Origin: Candidatus Stahliibacteriota bacterium
GTDB taxonomy: Bacteria; Hydrothermota; Tepidihabitantia; B3-TA06
Length of the DNA stretch: 34,860 nucleotides
Direction of reading: 5' to 3'
NCBI GenBank assembly: GCA_030670165.1
Contig: DAOVCF010000003.1
Coordinates: 1 to 34,860, forward strand
Shown here one piece after another: positions 26,480 through 34,860 of the stretch (position 1 is its first letter; each line of letters opens with the position of its first letter). The notes under the pieces were generated by a model. The model saw only the letters and a program-made list of their open reading frames with translations, was not told where the DNA came from and made no database searches. Both the position numbers and the translations under genes were made by a program.

Positions 26480-27975
26480 GATTCGATTTTGTTCTTGCAC
26501 TCTACGCAGTCGTTATCATGATCCTTACAATGTATGCCGTGCATGCCTGGATTATGTTCTTCTACTACATCCGCTCTCGCCACAAGAAGCCTCTGCAGGC
26601 CAAGGCCATCGAGAAGTTCCCTCTGGTATGCGTCCAGCTGCCGATGTACAACGAGAAGTATGTGGTTGAGCGTCTTTTGAAGTGGGTAACCAGGCTTGAT
26701 TGGCCCCGTAATAGACTGGATATTCAGGTGCTTGACGATTCAACCGACGAGACCACTGAGATATGCCGTCGTCTGGTTAAGTATTACCGTGCAGAGGGCT
26801 TTCGCATACGTTTGCTGCACCGGACGGATCGCGAGGGCTACAAGGGCGGTGCGCTTACCGAGGGTCTTCGTAAGACTCGCGCGTCATTGGTGGCGGTTTT
26901 TGATGCCGATTTCCTGCCCCCGCCGGATTTCTTGAAAAGAACCATTCCCTATTTCTCTGATCGGAAGGTTGCAGTGGTGCAGTCGCGCTGGGAACACATA
27001 AACCACGACTACTCTATACTCACCCGCGTACAGGCCATCCTTTTGGATCAGCACTTTGCCATCGAGCAGCAGATGCGCAACCGTTTTGGCCACTTCATGA
27101 CTTTTAACGGAACCGCCGGGGTGTGGCGCAAGCGTGCCATCGAGGACGCAGGCGGCTGGGACGGCAACTGCCTTGCCGAGGATGTAGATTTAAGCTTCCG
27201 TGCCCAGCTGAAAGGGTGGAAGTTCATCTATCTCAACGACTTGAAAAGTCCATCAGAACTTCCCATTGATGTCGCCGGCTTCAAATCACAGCAGTTCCGC
27301 TGGGCCAAGGGAACCATCCAGGCCGGTAAAAAGCTCCTGCCCTCTATCCTTTCAAGCAAACTGAGCTTCCTTTCCAAGTTCGAAGCGGTGGTTCACGTTA
27401 CGGCACATCTGGTGTACCCTCTTCTATTGATGCTTGCACTTCTCACCTTGCCGCTTCTGTTGGTTCGTAACTCGGGTGCAGATTACCGTTCCTACTTTGT
27501 GTTCATGAGCGTATTCTCTATCGGGGCTTTACCGTACTTTCTGCTTTACTTCTTTGCCCAGAAGGATTCCTATCCGGATTGGAAAAGCCGTCTGGGTGCC
27601 ATTCCCTTTGTGATCTCGGCTGTGATGGCGCTTTGTGTGAACAACAGCATCGCAGTGATTGAAGGTTTCCTGGGCAAAGCATCTGAGTTCGTGCGAACCC
27701 CCAAGTACAACATTACGGCCCGGGACATAGCTGATCATAAAAGGGGATATCGTGCCAAGCTTAAGCCGTCGACATTTGTCGAGCTTGGGCTGGGGATCTA
27801 CCTTACCGCGACCGTCGTCTACGCTCTTGTGACCATGCAGTTCGCCATACTTCCTTTCATTGTACTTTACGCATTCGGCTTCCTTTACTTCAGCCTTTCT
27901 GCGATCTCGACTGCGCTTAAGAAAGATCGGGTGAGTGTAAGGGTACCCGTGTATGATAGAGCTGAAACCCCCTGA
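26476..27975 (+). CDS. Processive family 2 glycosyltransferase (cellulose/mannan synthase-like)
   Basis: VQLPMYNEKYVVERLL, QVLDDSTDET, AVFDADF (DxD), GTAGVWRKRAIEDAGGW, LAEDVDLSFRAQLKGW, QQFRWAKG, plus C-terminal TM helices. Confidence 0.88.
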   Translation: MRFDFVLALYAVVIMILTMYAVHAWIMFFYYIRSRHKKPLQAKAIEKFPLVCVQLPMYNEKYVVERLLKWVTRLDWPRNRLDIQVLDDSTDETTEICRRLVKYYRAEGFRIRLLHRTDREGYKGGALTEGLRKTRASLVAVFDADFLPPPDFLKRTIPYFSDRKVAVVQSRWEHINHDYSILTRVQAILLDQHFAIEQQMRNRFGHFMTFNGTAGVWRKRAIEDAGGWDGNCLAEDVDLSFRAQLKGWKFIYLNDLKSPSELPIDVAGFKSQQFRWAKGTIQAGKKLLPSILSSKLSFLSKFEAVVHVTAHLVYPLLLMLALLTLPLLLVRNSGADYRSYFVFMSVFSIGALPYFLLYFFAQKDSYPDWKSRLGAIPFVISAVMALCVNNSIAVIEGFLGKASEFVRTPKYNITARDIADHKRGYRAKLKPSTFVELGLGIYLTATVVYALVTMQFAILPFIVLYAFGFLYFSLSAISTALKKDRVSVRVPVYDRAETP

Positions 27976-27990
27976 GGCTCTTCGTTCTCC

Positions 27991-28018
27991 TTGCTGCGGC
28001 CTCAAATTAAACTATAAT
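27991..28018 (+). promoter_or_regulatory. Putative promoter of the C25 peptidase gene (TTGCTG-N16-TATAAT)
   Basis: TTGCTG 27991-27996, spacer 27997-28012, TATAAT 28013-28018. Confidence 0.5.
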
Positions 28019-28049
28019 CGAGAGGAGTTGTTTGTAAAAAATGCAGACT

Positions 28050-28076
28050 GGTTTACCATTTAAAAGATGGTATACC
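28050..28076 (+). promoter_or_regulatory. 5' UTR hairpin upstream of the C25 peptidase gene
   Basis: GGTTTACCAT-TTAAAAG-ATGGTATACC: 9 of 10 positions pair, 7-nt loop, between the predicted promoter and ATG 28110. Confidence 0.6.
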
Positions 28077-28109
28077 TGTTATACTCAGAGAGGAGGCCGG
28101 GGAGAAATA

Positions 28110-31100
28110 ATGAAAAGAATCGCTATCTATCTTTTGTTGATTGCTTCTGGATTGTGGGCACAGCCGCGAGTTGTTTCAACCTCCCTTGCAGGGGTTCAGG
28201 TTAAGATTGACGCTCCCGGTGAGATTGGACTTTTACACTCTCACGGCAGGATAAATCTTGCCTCGCTTTATCCAGATGCCTGGGTGATCGGTGAGCCAGG
28301 AGGTCCGGCGTTGCCTCGTTATCGAATCATACTCGGGGTTCCGACCGAGGGGGATGTGCATTTTAGCTACTCATTCGGCCCCTCACGTGAGCTTCGTGGA
28401 ATCGAAGTTTCCACCTACGAGGTCCCGGCGATCGGCCCTGAGCCAAAACCGGCGCTTGATTGGGCAGACGACCTTGAGCCAGTGAGTTTTAACCTCACGC
28501 GATGGCGCGGATGCCGGGTGGCCGTTATTGAGGTTACCCCCTTGCGTTACGATTACGACGAGCGGCGTCTTATTCTCTACGATGGGATAACCATTAACCT
28601 GACCTTTGAGAATCCTTCGTCGACCGGGGTCATTCCCGCGCGGAATGATCCTGCGGAACGCATCTATGAGGCTGCGCTTTTGAACTATGATCAGAGCAAG
28701 GGTTGGCGTCTTTATCCCCAGGCCGTTCCTTCAAACCCCTTTGAAGGATCAACCAACTGGGTCAAGGTAACCGTTTCAGAAGACGGTGCCTACAGGATTC
28801 GTTTCCGAGACCTTAAAAAGATCGGGGTCGATCCAAAGAAAATAGATCCACGAACCCTGCGGTTGCTCTACCCTGACCAGCGAGGCCCTGAGGAGCCATT
28901 GCCGGATACGTTGGCAGAACTGCCTGTCTACGTGCATGGGGAATCCGACGGGTCGCTTGATCGCCACGATTACATCGTTTTCTTTGCACGCGGTGCAAAT
29001 CATTGGGACTTTGATGAACGAAGCTTTAAGGTCAATCCATTTGTTCATGAGAACGTCTACTGGTTAACCTGGGGCGGTGAGAAGGGACGTCGCATCCGGA
29101 CTCGCGCAGCTTATCCATTATCTGAGGATGCTGTAACTACTGCCCAAAGCGTGCTTCACTTTGAGGAAGATCATGAATGTCCTGGTCGTTCCGGGCTCCT
29201 GTGGTTGTGGAAGGCCATTACGAAGAGCACGGTCGCCGCTGTAGATACGTTTCTTCTGGATCTCTCCGGCGTGACTCGGATAGATACATTTACCTTTAGA
29301 GCTTACACTACTACTGAGGAGACGGGTTTTCGTTTGCTTTTTGAGGGTGATACGCTTTATTACAGGGATGTAGCCGGATGGGGTACCAATCCGCCATACT
29401 ATACCGTTGTTTCTCCGGATGTGGTTATAGATGAGGAGTTGTTTTTAGAGATAGAGGTATTCGGACCCGGACAGCAGGAGTTGTATCCTGACTGGATACG
29501 TGTGGTAGCAGAGCGTGAGCTTTCATTCAAGCATGGGTCGTTCTGGGTTCAGCTTGACGGACAAGGTACTTATCTCTTTACCAACCTCAGATCGGCTCCG
29601 TTCATCTTCGACGTCAGCGAGCCTTCTGATCCTGTAATTTTGACGGACTGGGAACTTAGCCGTGGAAAGCTCAGGATGAGTGCTCGGACAGTGAAAGATG
29701 TGCCGATCTGGGTAACTGAGGAGCGCAGGTTGCTAACTCCAGGTCTAGAGAAGGCCGAACCAGGAAAGCTTTGGAACGAGGACTGGTCGGTTGACTATCT
29801 TGTACTCTCCACCAACGAGAACCTGGATGCCGCTCAGGCTTTTGTGGAGTACCGCAGCCAGAATCTGAAGATGAGTGGGGTGAATTTCCCAAGGGCAAAG
29901 GCAGTTGCTTTGGCAGATGTAGTTCAGGACTTCGGCTACGGATTGGCCCAGCCGCAGGCAGTACGCCACTTCCTTTCCTACGCCTACGAGAAAGGTGGTG
30001 GCCGTCCGTTCTACGCTTTGATCCTTGGCGACGGGACCTACGACTACAAGAACAACCTGAACTATACGTCGAGGCCCGAGTATTTCCTCATCTACACCTC
30101 GGGTTACGTAATCGATCCCAATGTTTACGCGTCTCAGGCTGCCGCTAAGGAAGGCTGGTTTGTAGAATTCGATGAGGAAGGGAAGTTTTTCCCTGAGATG
30201 TCTATAGCAAGGATTACCGCACGCGACCTTCGAGAGGCTTACGCGGCGCTCGATAAGATAAAGGCCTACGAATCCGCCCCACGCGAGGCTTGGAGTACAC
30301 GGGTACTCTTGCTTGCCGACGATTACTACAAGGGTACGCCTACAGAGATTGACTCAGGGATGAATCATATCCCTGCCAACGAAGGTATTGCCAAACTGCT
30401 TTCCCCGGAGTTCGATCCGGTCAAGGTTTATCTTTCCGATTACGCACTCGTCGGTGGAAAGAAGCCCGACGCCGAAAAGGCGCTGATTGATGCGTTGAAT
30501 CAAGGGGCGTTGCTTTGGTTCTTCTTCGGACATGGTAACGGAAGCCAGCTGACCCATGAGAAGGTGTTCATGAATACCGACGTTCCAAAGGTACGCAACG
30601 GCAGCAAGCTTCCTTTCGCAATGTTCTGTTCGTGCGGGGTGGGTCGTTTCGATGATACCCGTTGGGAGTGTGTCGCAGAGGAGCTTTTACGTAGCGAAGC
30701 AGGAGGCGTGATCGCCGCCATTGCGGCTACCAAGGGAACCGAGGCCGGTTCTAACAAGCTACTCGCGGATAGCTTGGCTCGCGCGTTCCGCAACGTAAAA
30801 AATTTGAACGTTGGGGACCTCTTTTTCGCCATGGGCTATGCGCCCGATTCATTTGGCAATCCTAGTAAAGATCAACTCTATGTCCTGTTCGGGGATCCGG
30901 GTATCCCGTTGCTATTCCCGACAGCGCAAAGTTTTGAATCGGAGGTGGAGAGCTTCGCTACTGGAGATACCGCAGTGATCTCGTTTGAGCCACCGATGAC
31001 TTCGGGGAAGTGGTTTTCTTCAGCCTATGGGAGTTGGGTGAGAAAGACATCTTCTGGAATAACGGAGACTTACTACGCCAAGGGAGAGGTGCTTTACCGC

Positions 31101-31937
31101 GCCCGTGGTGAGCTTGACGGTGGAGAGCGAACCCTGCGGTTTCTTGTTCCAGCAGGGATAAAGCAAGGGGATTCCGCCTACTGGCACGTGGCTTGTGCTG
31201 ACGAGGACTCAATCTATACCTACCCTCTCCTTCTCGACGGAATCAGCGTAGACAGTGTTGGCTGGACAACCACCGACTCCGCAGGACCTCAAGCTCGGCT
31301 TTTGGTCAACGGGCTTGAGGTCGTCGACAGGGACACGGTGCCGCCGTCTTTTACCCTGACGGTCGAGCTCGAGGATCCATCAGGGATAAACCTTACCGGA
31401 CTGGCCGGCTGGAAGGGCGACTCACTCAGCCTTGTGATCAATAACAAGGTTATCGATCTGGCGAACTATTTCGAGTACGAGGTGACTGGCGATGGTCTTG
31501 CAACGAGGGGGGCTGCAGACATTCCGGTTGACCTGACCAGCGAAGAGAATTCACTTACCCTCCACGCGGTTGATAACCTGCTTAATTCAAAAGACTACAA
31601 TCTTACCCTCTATACCTCTTTTGTGCGTGAGCTTGAGATCGCGGACCCGCTGGTTTACCCCAACCCTGTTTCTATCACAGCCGAGTTTACGTTCGATTTG
31701 AGCGCCGCCTCAAGGGTAACGATACAGATCTTCACGGTAAGCGGTCGGCTGGTGCGTCGGTTGCCTGCGTTTTCTTACCCGGCAGGGTTCGGTGCTTACT
31801 TCTGGGACGGCCTTGATGCGGAGGGCAGGCCTCTGCCAAACGGGGTCTACATCTACCGTTTGAGTGCCGAAAGCGAAGACGCGTGGTTGCCTAACGCACG
31901 TACCGCGGTTACCGGAAAGTTCATCGTCGTTCACTAA
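28110..31937 (+). CDS. PorU/gingipain-like C25 family cysteine peptidase with FlgD/T9SS-like C-terminal domain
   Basis: Start re-assigned to ATG 28110 (GGAGAAATAATG; MKRIAIYLLLIASGLWAQ). LLWFFFGHGNGSQLTHEKVF and FAMFCSCGVGRFDD resemble the C25 His and Cys motifs. C-terminus YPNPVSITAEFTFDLSAASRVTIQIFTVSGRLVRRL..GVYIYRLSAE. Confidence 0.85.
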   Translation: MKRIAIYLLLIASGLWAQPRVVSTSLAGVQVKIDAPGEIGLLHSHGRINLASLYPDAWVIGEPGGPALPRYRIILGVPTEGDVHFSYSFGPSRELRGIEVSTYEVPAIGPEPKPALDWADDLEPVSFNLTRWRGCRVAVIEVTPLRYDYDERRLILYDGITINLTFENPSSTGVIPARNDPAERIYEAALLNYDQSKGWRLYPQAVPSNPFEGSTNWVKVTVSEDGAYRIRFRDLKKIGVDPKKIDPRTLRLLYPDQRGPEEPLPDTLAELPVYVHGESDGSLDRHDYIVFFARGANHWDFDERSFKVNPFVHENVYWLTWGGEKGRRIRTRAAYPLSEDAVTTAQSVLHFEEDHECPGRSGLLWLWKAITKSTVAAVDTFLLDLSGVTRIDTFTFRAYTTTEETGFRLLFEGDTLYYRDVAGWGTNPPYYTVVSPDVVIDEELFLEIEVFGPGQQELYPDWIRVVAERELSFKHGSFWVQLDGQGTYLFTNLRSAPFIFDVSEPSDPVILTDWELSRGKLRMSARTVKDVPIWVTEERRLLTPGLEKAEPGKLWNEDWSVDYLVLSTNENLDAAQAFVEYRSQNLKMSGVNFPRAKAVALADVVQDFGYGLAQPQAVRHFLSYAYEKGGGRPFYALILGDGTYDYKNNLNYTSRPEYFLIYTSGYVIDPNVYASQAAAKEGWFVEFDEEGKFFPEMSIARITARDLREAYAALDKIKAYESAPREAWSTRVLLLADDYYKGTPTEIDSGMNHIPANEGIAKLLSPEFDPVKVYLSDYALVGGKKPDAEKALIDALNQGALLWFFFGHGNGSQLTHEKVFMNTDVPKVRNGSKLPFAMFCSCGVGRFDDTRWECVAEELLRSEAGGVIAAIAATKGTEAGSNKLLADSLARAFRNVKNLNVGDLFFAMGYAPDSFGNPSKDQLYVLFGDPGIPLLFPTAQSFESEVESFATGDTAVISFEPPMTSGKWFSSAYGSWVRKTSSGITETYYAKGEVLYRARGELDGGERTLRFLVPAGIKQGDSAYWHVACADEDSIYTYPLLLDGISVDSVGWTTTDSAGPQARLLVNGLEVVDRDTVPPSFTLTVELEDPSGINLTGLAGWKGDSLSLVINNKVIDLANYFEYEVTGDGLATRGAADIPVDLTSEENSLTLHAVDNLLNSKDYNLTLYTSFVRELEIADPLVYPNPVSITAEFTFDLSAASRVTIQIFTVSGRLVRRLPAFSYPAGFGAYFWDGLDAEGRPLPNGVYIYRLSAESEDAWLPNARTAVTGKFIVVH

Positions 31938-31941
31938 CCCT

Positions 31942-32763
31942 GTGGCAGAGATACTCTGGTTGGAGCCTACCCGAGAGACTAACCTGCCTCCTACCAGTAT
32001 CTTCTTTGCTTCGGGTAGATTTGTTCTTTCCACCTTTGTGCTTGGTGATCTCGATGTTGATAGACGAAGTAAAGCCTACCGGAGGATTGTTGAGGTTATC
32101 ATTGAGCGATCCCAAGAGCTCGCTTTGGGTGATGTCAGGGTGAAGCACTCCAGGTTGTCCAGCGAGATAGTAGGTTCAGTCTTTCCCCCCTATTCTTTTC
32201 CTAAACCACCGAACGATCTTTCACCCGCAACATCCTTTCCAGATATTATTGCGGAACAGGAATTACTCCATGGGAAGCTGGAGAAGGCCGATAAACTCAA
32301 GCTTATCTTCCAGGCGGTCTACGGCGGTGAGCATCTGCTTCCCGATCCTGAAGCGGCGTGGAAGTGCCTAGAGAACGAATGGGATTCCATAGAACCGGAA
32401 AGTAAGGCAGGAAAGAGGCGTGTTACGGGTACGGGTGTTATGGGTGTTATGGGTACGGGTGAGCCGCTTGCCGAGCGAATCTCGCCTGAAGGTGATCTTT
32501 ACCGAATCAATCTGAGGCCTGCGAAGGAACTTGGGGTTGATCTAAGGGAGTTTTTTGAGGCGGTGAAGCGGTCGGCAGAGGTCGTTACCGCGGATCGCGC
32601 AAGGAGTGAGGCTCGCATACTACCCCAGTCCCGGTCGGTTGGAATAGAGCCGGATATGGTTCCCAAGGGGCCTTTTCACCACTCGAAATCCTATAGAGAG
32701 AGGGTTTCGCCTGCCTACCGTCTGATTCATGCGGCCGAGATCGGGGGTCTTTTGATTAAATGA
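31942..32763 (+). CDS. Conserved protein of unknown function, GTG start likely
   Basis: GTG at 31942 follows the C25 peptidase stop. Segments KLKLIFQAVYGGEHLLPD, ERISPEGDLYRINLRPA and GPFHHSKSYRERVSPAYRLIH look like conserved blocks. Confidence 0.65.
   Translation: MAEILWLEPTRETNLPPTSIFFASGRFVLSTFVLGDLDVDRRSKAYRRIVEVIIERSQELALGDVRVKHSRLSSEIVGSVFPPYSFPKPPNDLSPATSFPDIIAEQELLHGKLEKADKLKLIFQAVYGGEHLLPDPEAAWKCLENEWDSIEPESKAGKRRVTGTGVMGVMGTGEPLAERISPEGDLYRINLRPAKELGVDLREFFEAVKRSAEVVTADRARSEARILPQSRSVGIEPDMVPKGPFHHSKSYRERVSPAYRLIHAAEIGGLLIK
32420..32460 (+). repeat. Mixed 9-bp/6-bp tandem repeat GTGTTAYGG/GTACGG, in-frame within a CDS
   Basis: GTGTTACGG GTACGG GTGTTATGG GTGTTATGG GTACGG, translated VTGTGVMGVMGTG. 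Confidence 0.9.
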
Positions 32764-32791
32764 TTGACAAGCGGGAGTTGTTTACTATAGT
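32764..32791 (+). promoter_or_regulatory. Putative cupin gene promoter (TTGACA-N16-TATAGT)
   Basis: TTGACA 32764-32769, spacer 32770-32785, TATAGT 32786-32791. AAGGAGG follows before ATG 32810. Confidence 0.6.
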
Positions 32792-32809
32792 GAGCAAGAA
32801 GGAGGATAG

Positions 32810-33151
32810 ATGCTCGTTCGTCACTTTACCGAGGTAAAACAGGACAAGGTAGATACTGAGGGTGCGAAGGGTGTAAAGATCCGCTGGCTTATATCCAAGA
32901 ATGAAGGGGCACCGACCTTCGCCATGCGTGAGTTTGAGGTTGAACCTGGCGGTTACACCCCTTACCATTCCCACGACTGGGAGCACGAGGTGTTTATCCT
33001 TGAAGGCGAAGGTGTAGCGGTTGGTGCCGACGGTGAAACCTCTATCAAACCTGGCATGGTGGTTTTCGTGCCCGGCGGCCAGATGCACAACTTCCGCAAC
33101 ACAGGTACCCAGACGTTACGTTTTCTATGTCTTGTTCCGCATAACCCGTAA
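32810..33151 (+). CDS. Cupin domain protein
   Basis: YTPYHSHDWEHEVFILEGEGVAVGADGETSIKPGMVVFVPGGQMHNFRNTG shows both cupin motifs. AAGGAGG SD. Confidence 0.9.
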   Translation: MLVRHFTEVKQDKVDTEGAKGVKIRWLISKNEGAPTFAMREFEVEPGGYTPYHSHDWEHEVFILEGEGVAVGADGETSIKPGMVVFVPGGQMHNFRNTGTQTLRFLCLVPHNP

Positions 33152-33172
33152 CACCCGTGACACCCGTAACAC
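33137..33172 (-). repeat. 9-bp tandem repeat GTGTTACGG (four degenerate units) spanning the cupin stop codon
   Basis: Plus strand CCGCATAAC CCGTAACAC CCGTGACAC CCGTAACAC. The cupin TAA (33149-33151) lies inside unit 2. Confidence 0.88.
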
Positions 33173-33249
33173 GCCAACACGTTACTTCAACGTGGTGGCA
33201 GGTTGTGAGTTTTAAGAACCTTGTAAGGATCAAACAAGGAGGAGATATT

Positions 33250-33552
33250 ATGAATCAATCCCTCGAAGATTCCTTAGTAGAGTTTTTCAGACATACAAAC
33301 GTTTCTTGTGCAATTTTAAAGACCCTTTGCGAATTCAAGGAGCCTGTTAAGTTCGATCAACTGGTGGATAGGGTAGGTTCAGTCATGACCGACCGCATCC
33401 CGGATTACGCGATTGAAGGAGCGGTTCGGGCGGCTTTAAAGCTTCTGAAAACCACGGGATGGGTTCACAAGTCCGACGACGGGTTTAGCCTGACCGATTT
33501 AGGGCGCGACCTGGCATCAAGGATCACGGAGTGTAAACCGAGAGGGTTTTAG
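33250..33552 (+). CDS. Small winged-helix-like protein
   Basis: AAGGAGGAGATATTATG start at 33250. IEGAVRAALKLLKTTGWVHKSDDGFSLTDLGRDLASRI resembles a winged-helix turn and wing. Confidence 0.55.
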   Translation: MNQSLEDSLVEFFRHTNVSCAILKTLCEFKEPVKFDQLVDRVGSVMTDRIPDYAIEGAVRAALKLLKTTGWVHKSDDGFSLTDLGRDLASRITECKPRGF

Positions 33553-33667
33553 CATTAGAAGTCTTGAGGTGTAACGTATCCTTAATCCGTAGGGGTCGAC
33601 GTTGGCGTTTTGGACGCCCGCTTCGCCTCAGATCGGCCCACAATCTTATTATTGAATCGAGGACTTA

Positions 33668-34860
33668 TCAACTCGGTCGGGTTCCCTTCTTGAGAATCTC
33701 CTTGTCTATCTTTAGTTTAAGTTCACTGATCCGGTCGCGGTAGATGACTGCTTTCTCGAAGTCCAACTGATCAGCCGCCTCCTTCATCTCCTCCTGTAAC
33801 CTGGCGATCGTCGCCAGACGCTCCTCCTCGTCTTTTGGCTCGTGACCAAGATCAATCTCTTCTATCTTCCTGGCGTCGGCGACCCCGGTGGTGGCCATTA
33901 CCTGCTGGATGGATTTTTTTATGGTCTGCGGGGTTATCCCATGGTCGGTGTTGTATCGGATCTGTTTTTTTCGGCGCCGCTCCGACTCTTGCATGGCCGC
34001 CCGCATGGAGTTTGTTATCCTGTCTGCGTAAAGGAGCACCAGACCTTCCACGTTTCGCGCGGCCCGGCCCGAGGTTTGAATCAGCGACCGTGTATCGCGC
34101 AGGAACCCTTCCTTGTCCGCGTCCAGGATCGCTACAAGCGAGACCTCGGGTAGATCAAGTCCTTCCCTTAAAAGATTTATCCCCACCAGCACGTCGAACT
34201 CGCCTAATCGCAGACCGCGTAACAATTCCACCCTCTCAAGCGCGTTGATCTCCGAGTGCATGTAGTGCACCTTAAGCCCCATCTCGGCAAGGTAGGTGGC
34301 GAGGTCTTCGGCCATCCGCTTGGTCAGGGTTGTAACCAGGGTACGCTCCCCCCGCTCAACGCGCACGCGTATCTCCTCTATGAGATCATCCACCTGATTG
34401 GCGGTTGGCCGGATTATCATCGGCGGATCAACCAGACCGGTTGGACGTACCACAAGATCGATTATCCTGTCCTTAGAGTTGATGAGTTCGTAGGCTCCAG
34501 GAGTTGCCGAGGTGTAGATGCGCTGACCGACCAGCGACTCGAACTCGGCGAACTTCAAGGGCCGGTTGTCAAGCGCCGATGGCAGTCTGAACCCGTGATC
34601 CACCAGGTTCTGTTTGCGAAAGCGATCGCCCTTGTACATCCCGTCCACCTGAGGCACGCCTACGTGCGATTCGTCCATGATGGTCAAAAAATCCTTGGGA
34701 AAGTAGTCCAGAAGACACCAGGGTCTGGATCCAGCCGCTCTGCCTGAAAGATGCCTGGAGTAATTCTCGATACCCGGGCAATAGCCTACCTCCCTGAGCA
34801 TCTCGATGTCGTAGCGGGTTCTGGTTTTCAGTCTCTGCGCTTCAAGGAGCTTTCCCTGGC
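33668..34860 (-). CDS. uvrB: Excinuclease ABC subunit B, partial (N-terminus beyond window end)
   Basis: [95 protein letters not shown]-terminal UVR motif. The frame stays open to 34860. Confidence 0.97.
   Translation of the reverse strand, partial: QGKLLEAQRLKTRTRYDIEMLREVGYCPGIENYSRHLSGRAAGSRPWCLLDYFPKDFLTIMDESHVGVPQVDGMYKGDRFRKQNLVDHGFRLPSALDNRPLKFAEFESLVGQRIYTSATPGAYELINSKDRIIDLVVRPTGLVDPPMIIRPTANQVDDLIEEIRVRVERGERTLVTTLTKRMAEDLATYLAEMGLKVHYMHSEINALERVELLRGLRLGEFDVLVGINLLREGLDLPEVSLVAILDADKEGFLRDTRSLIQTSGRAARNVEGLVLLYADRITNSMRAAMQESERRRKKQIRYNTDHGITPQTIKKSIQQVMATTGVADARKIEEIDLGHEPKDEEERLATIARLQEEMKEAADQLDFEKAVIYRDRISELKLKIDKEILKKGTRPS

Noticed and set aside
2260-34860. uvrA and uvrB in the same window as a DNA-repair island
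   Set aside because: They are about 29 kb apart with unrelated genes between, so not a linked functional unit.

Overview
The window is 34.86 kb of compact bacterial chromosome. It carries mostly housekeeping and cell-envelope genes, with one short accessory patch at about 18.48-19.50 kb. I suspect a WOR-3/Stahlbacteria- or TA06-like uncultured lineage, but this is inference only and was not tested. Gene order: secreted protein; CCA/poly(A) polymerase-type nucleotidyltransferase; uvrA; repeat protein with a T9SS-like C-terminus; YbbR protein; tsaD; RecJ-like DHH protein; efp; phosphomannomutase/phosphoglucomutase; a four-gene membrane cassette including a DUF6754-like protein, preceded by a MazG-like protein; second repeat protein; tRNA-Thr(TGT); tRNA-Tyr(GTA); degraded IS30 element; Na+/Ca2+ exchanger family protein; divergent GlmS-like protein; metalloprotease/propeller/barrel protein; SecD-P1-like lipoprotein; family 2 glycosyltransferase; PorU/gingipain-like C25 peptidase; uncharacterised conserved protein; cupin; winged-helix protein; uvrB (partial). 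Observations most worth a second look: (1) a 9-bp GTGTTAYGG tandem repeat at three unrelated loci, two of them in-frame inside genes; (2) near-consensus sigma70 promoters whose -10 box ends 5-12 nt before the start codon with no Shine-Dalgarno, implying leaderless transcripts beside SD-led genes; (3) the uncharacterised MazG/DUF6754 membrane cassette; (4) the GlmS/protease-barrel/lipoprotein/glycosyltransferase operon; (5) a hairpin, an 11-bp phased GGACA array and a heptad repeat beside the IS30 remnant. All family names come from reading motifs by eye. No searches were run.
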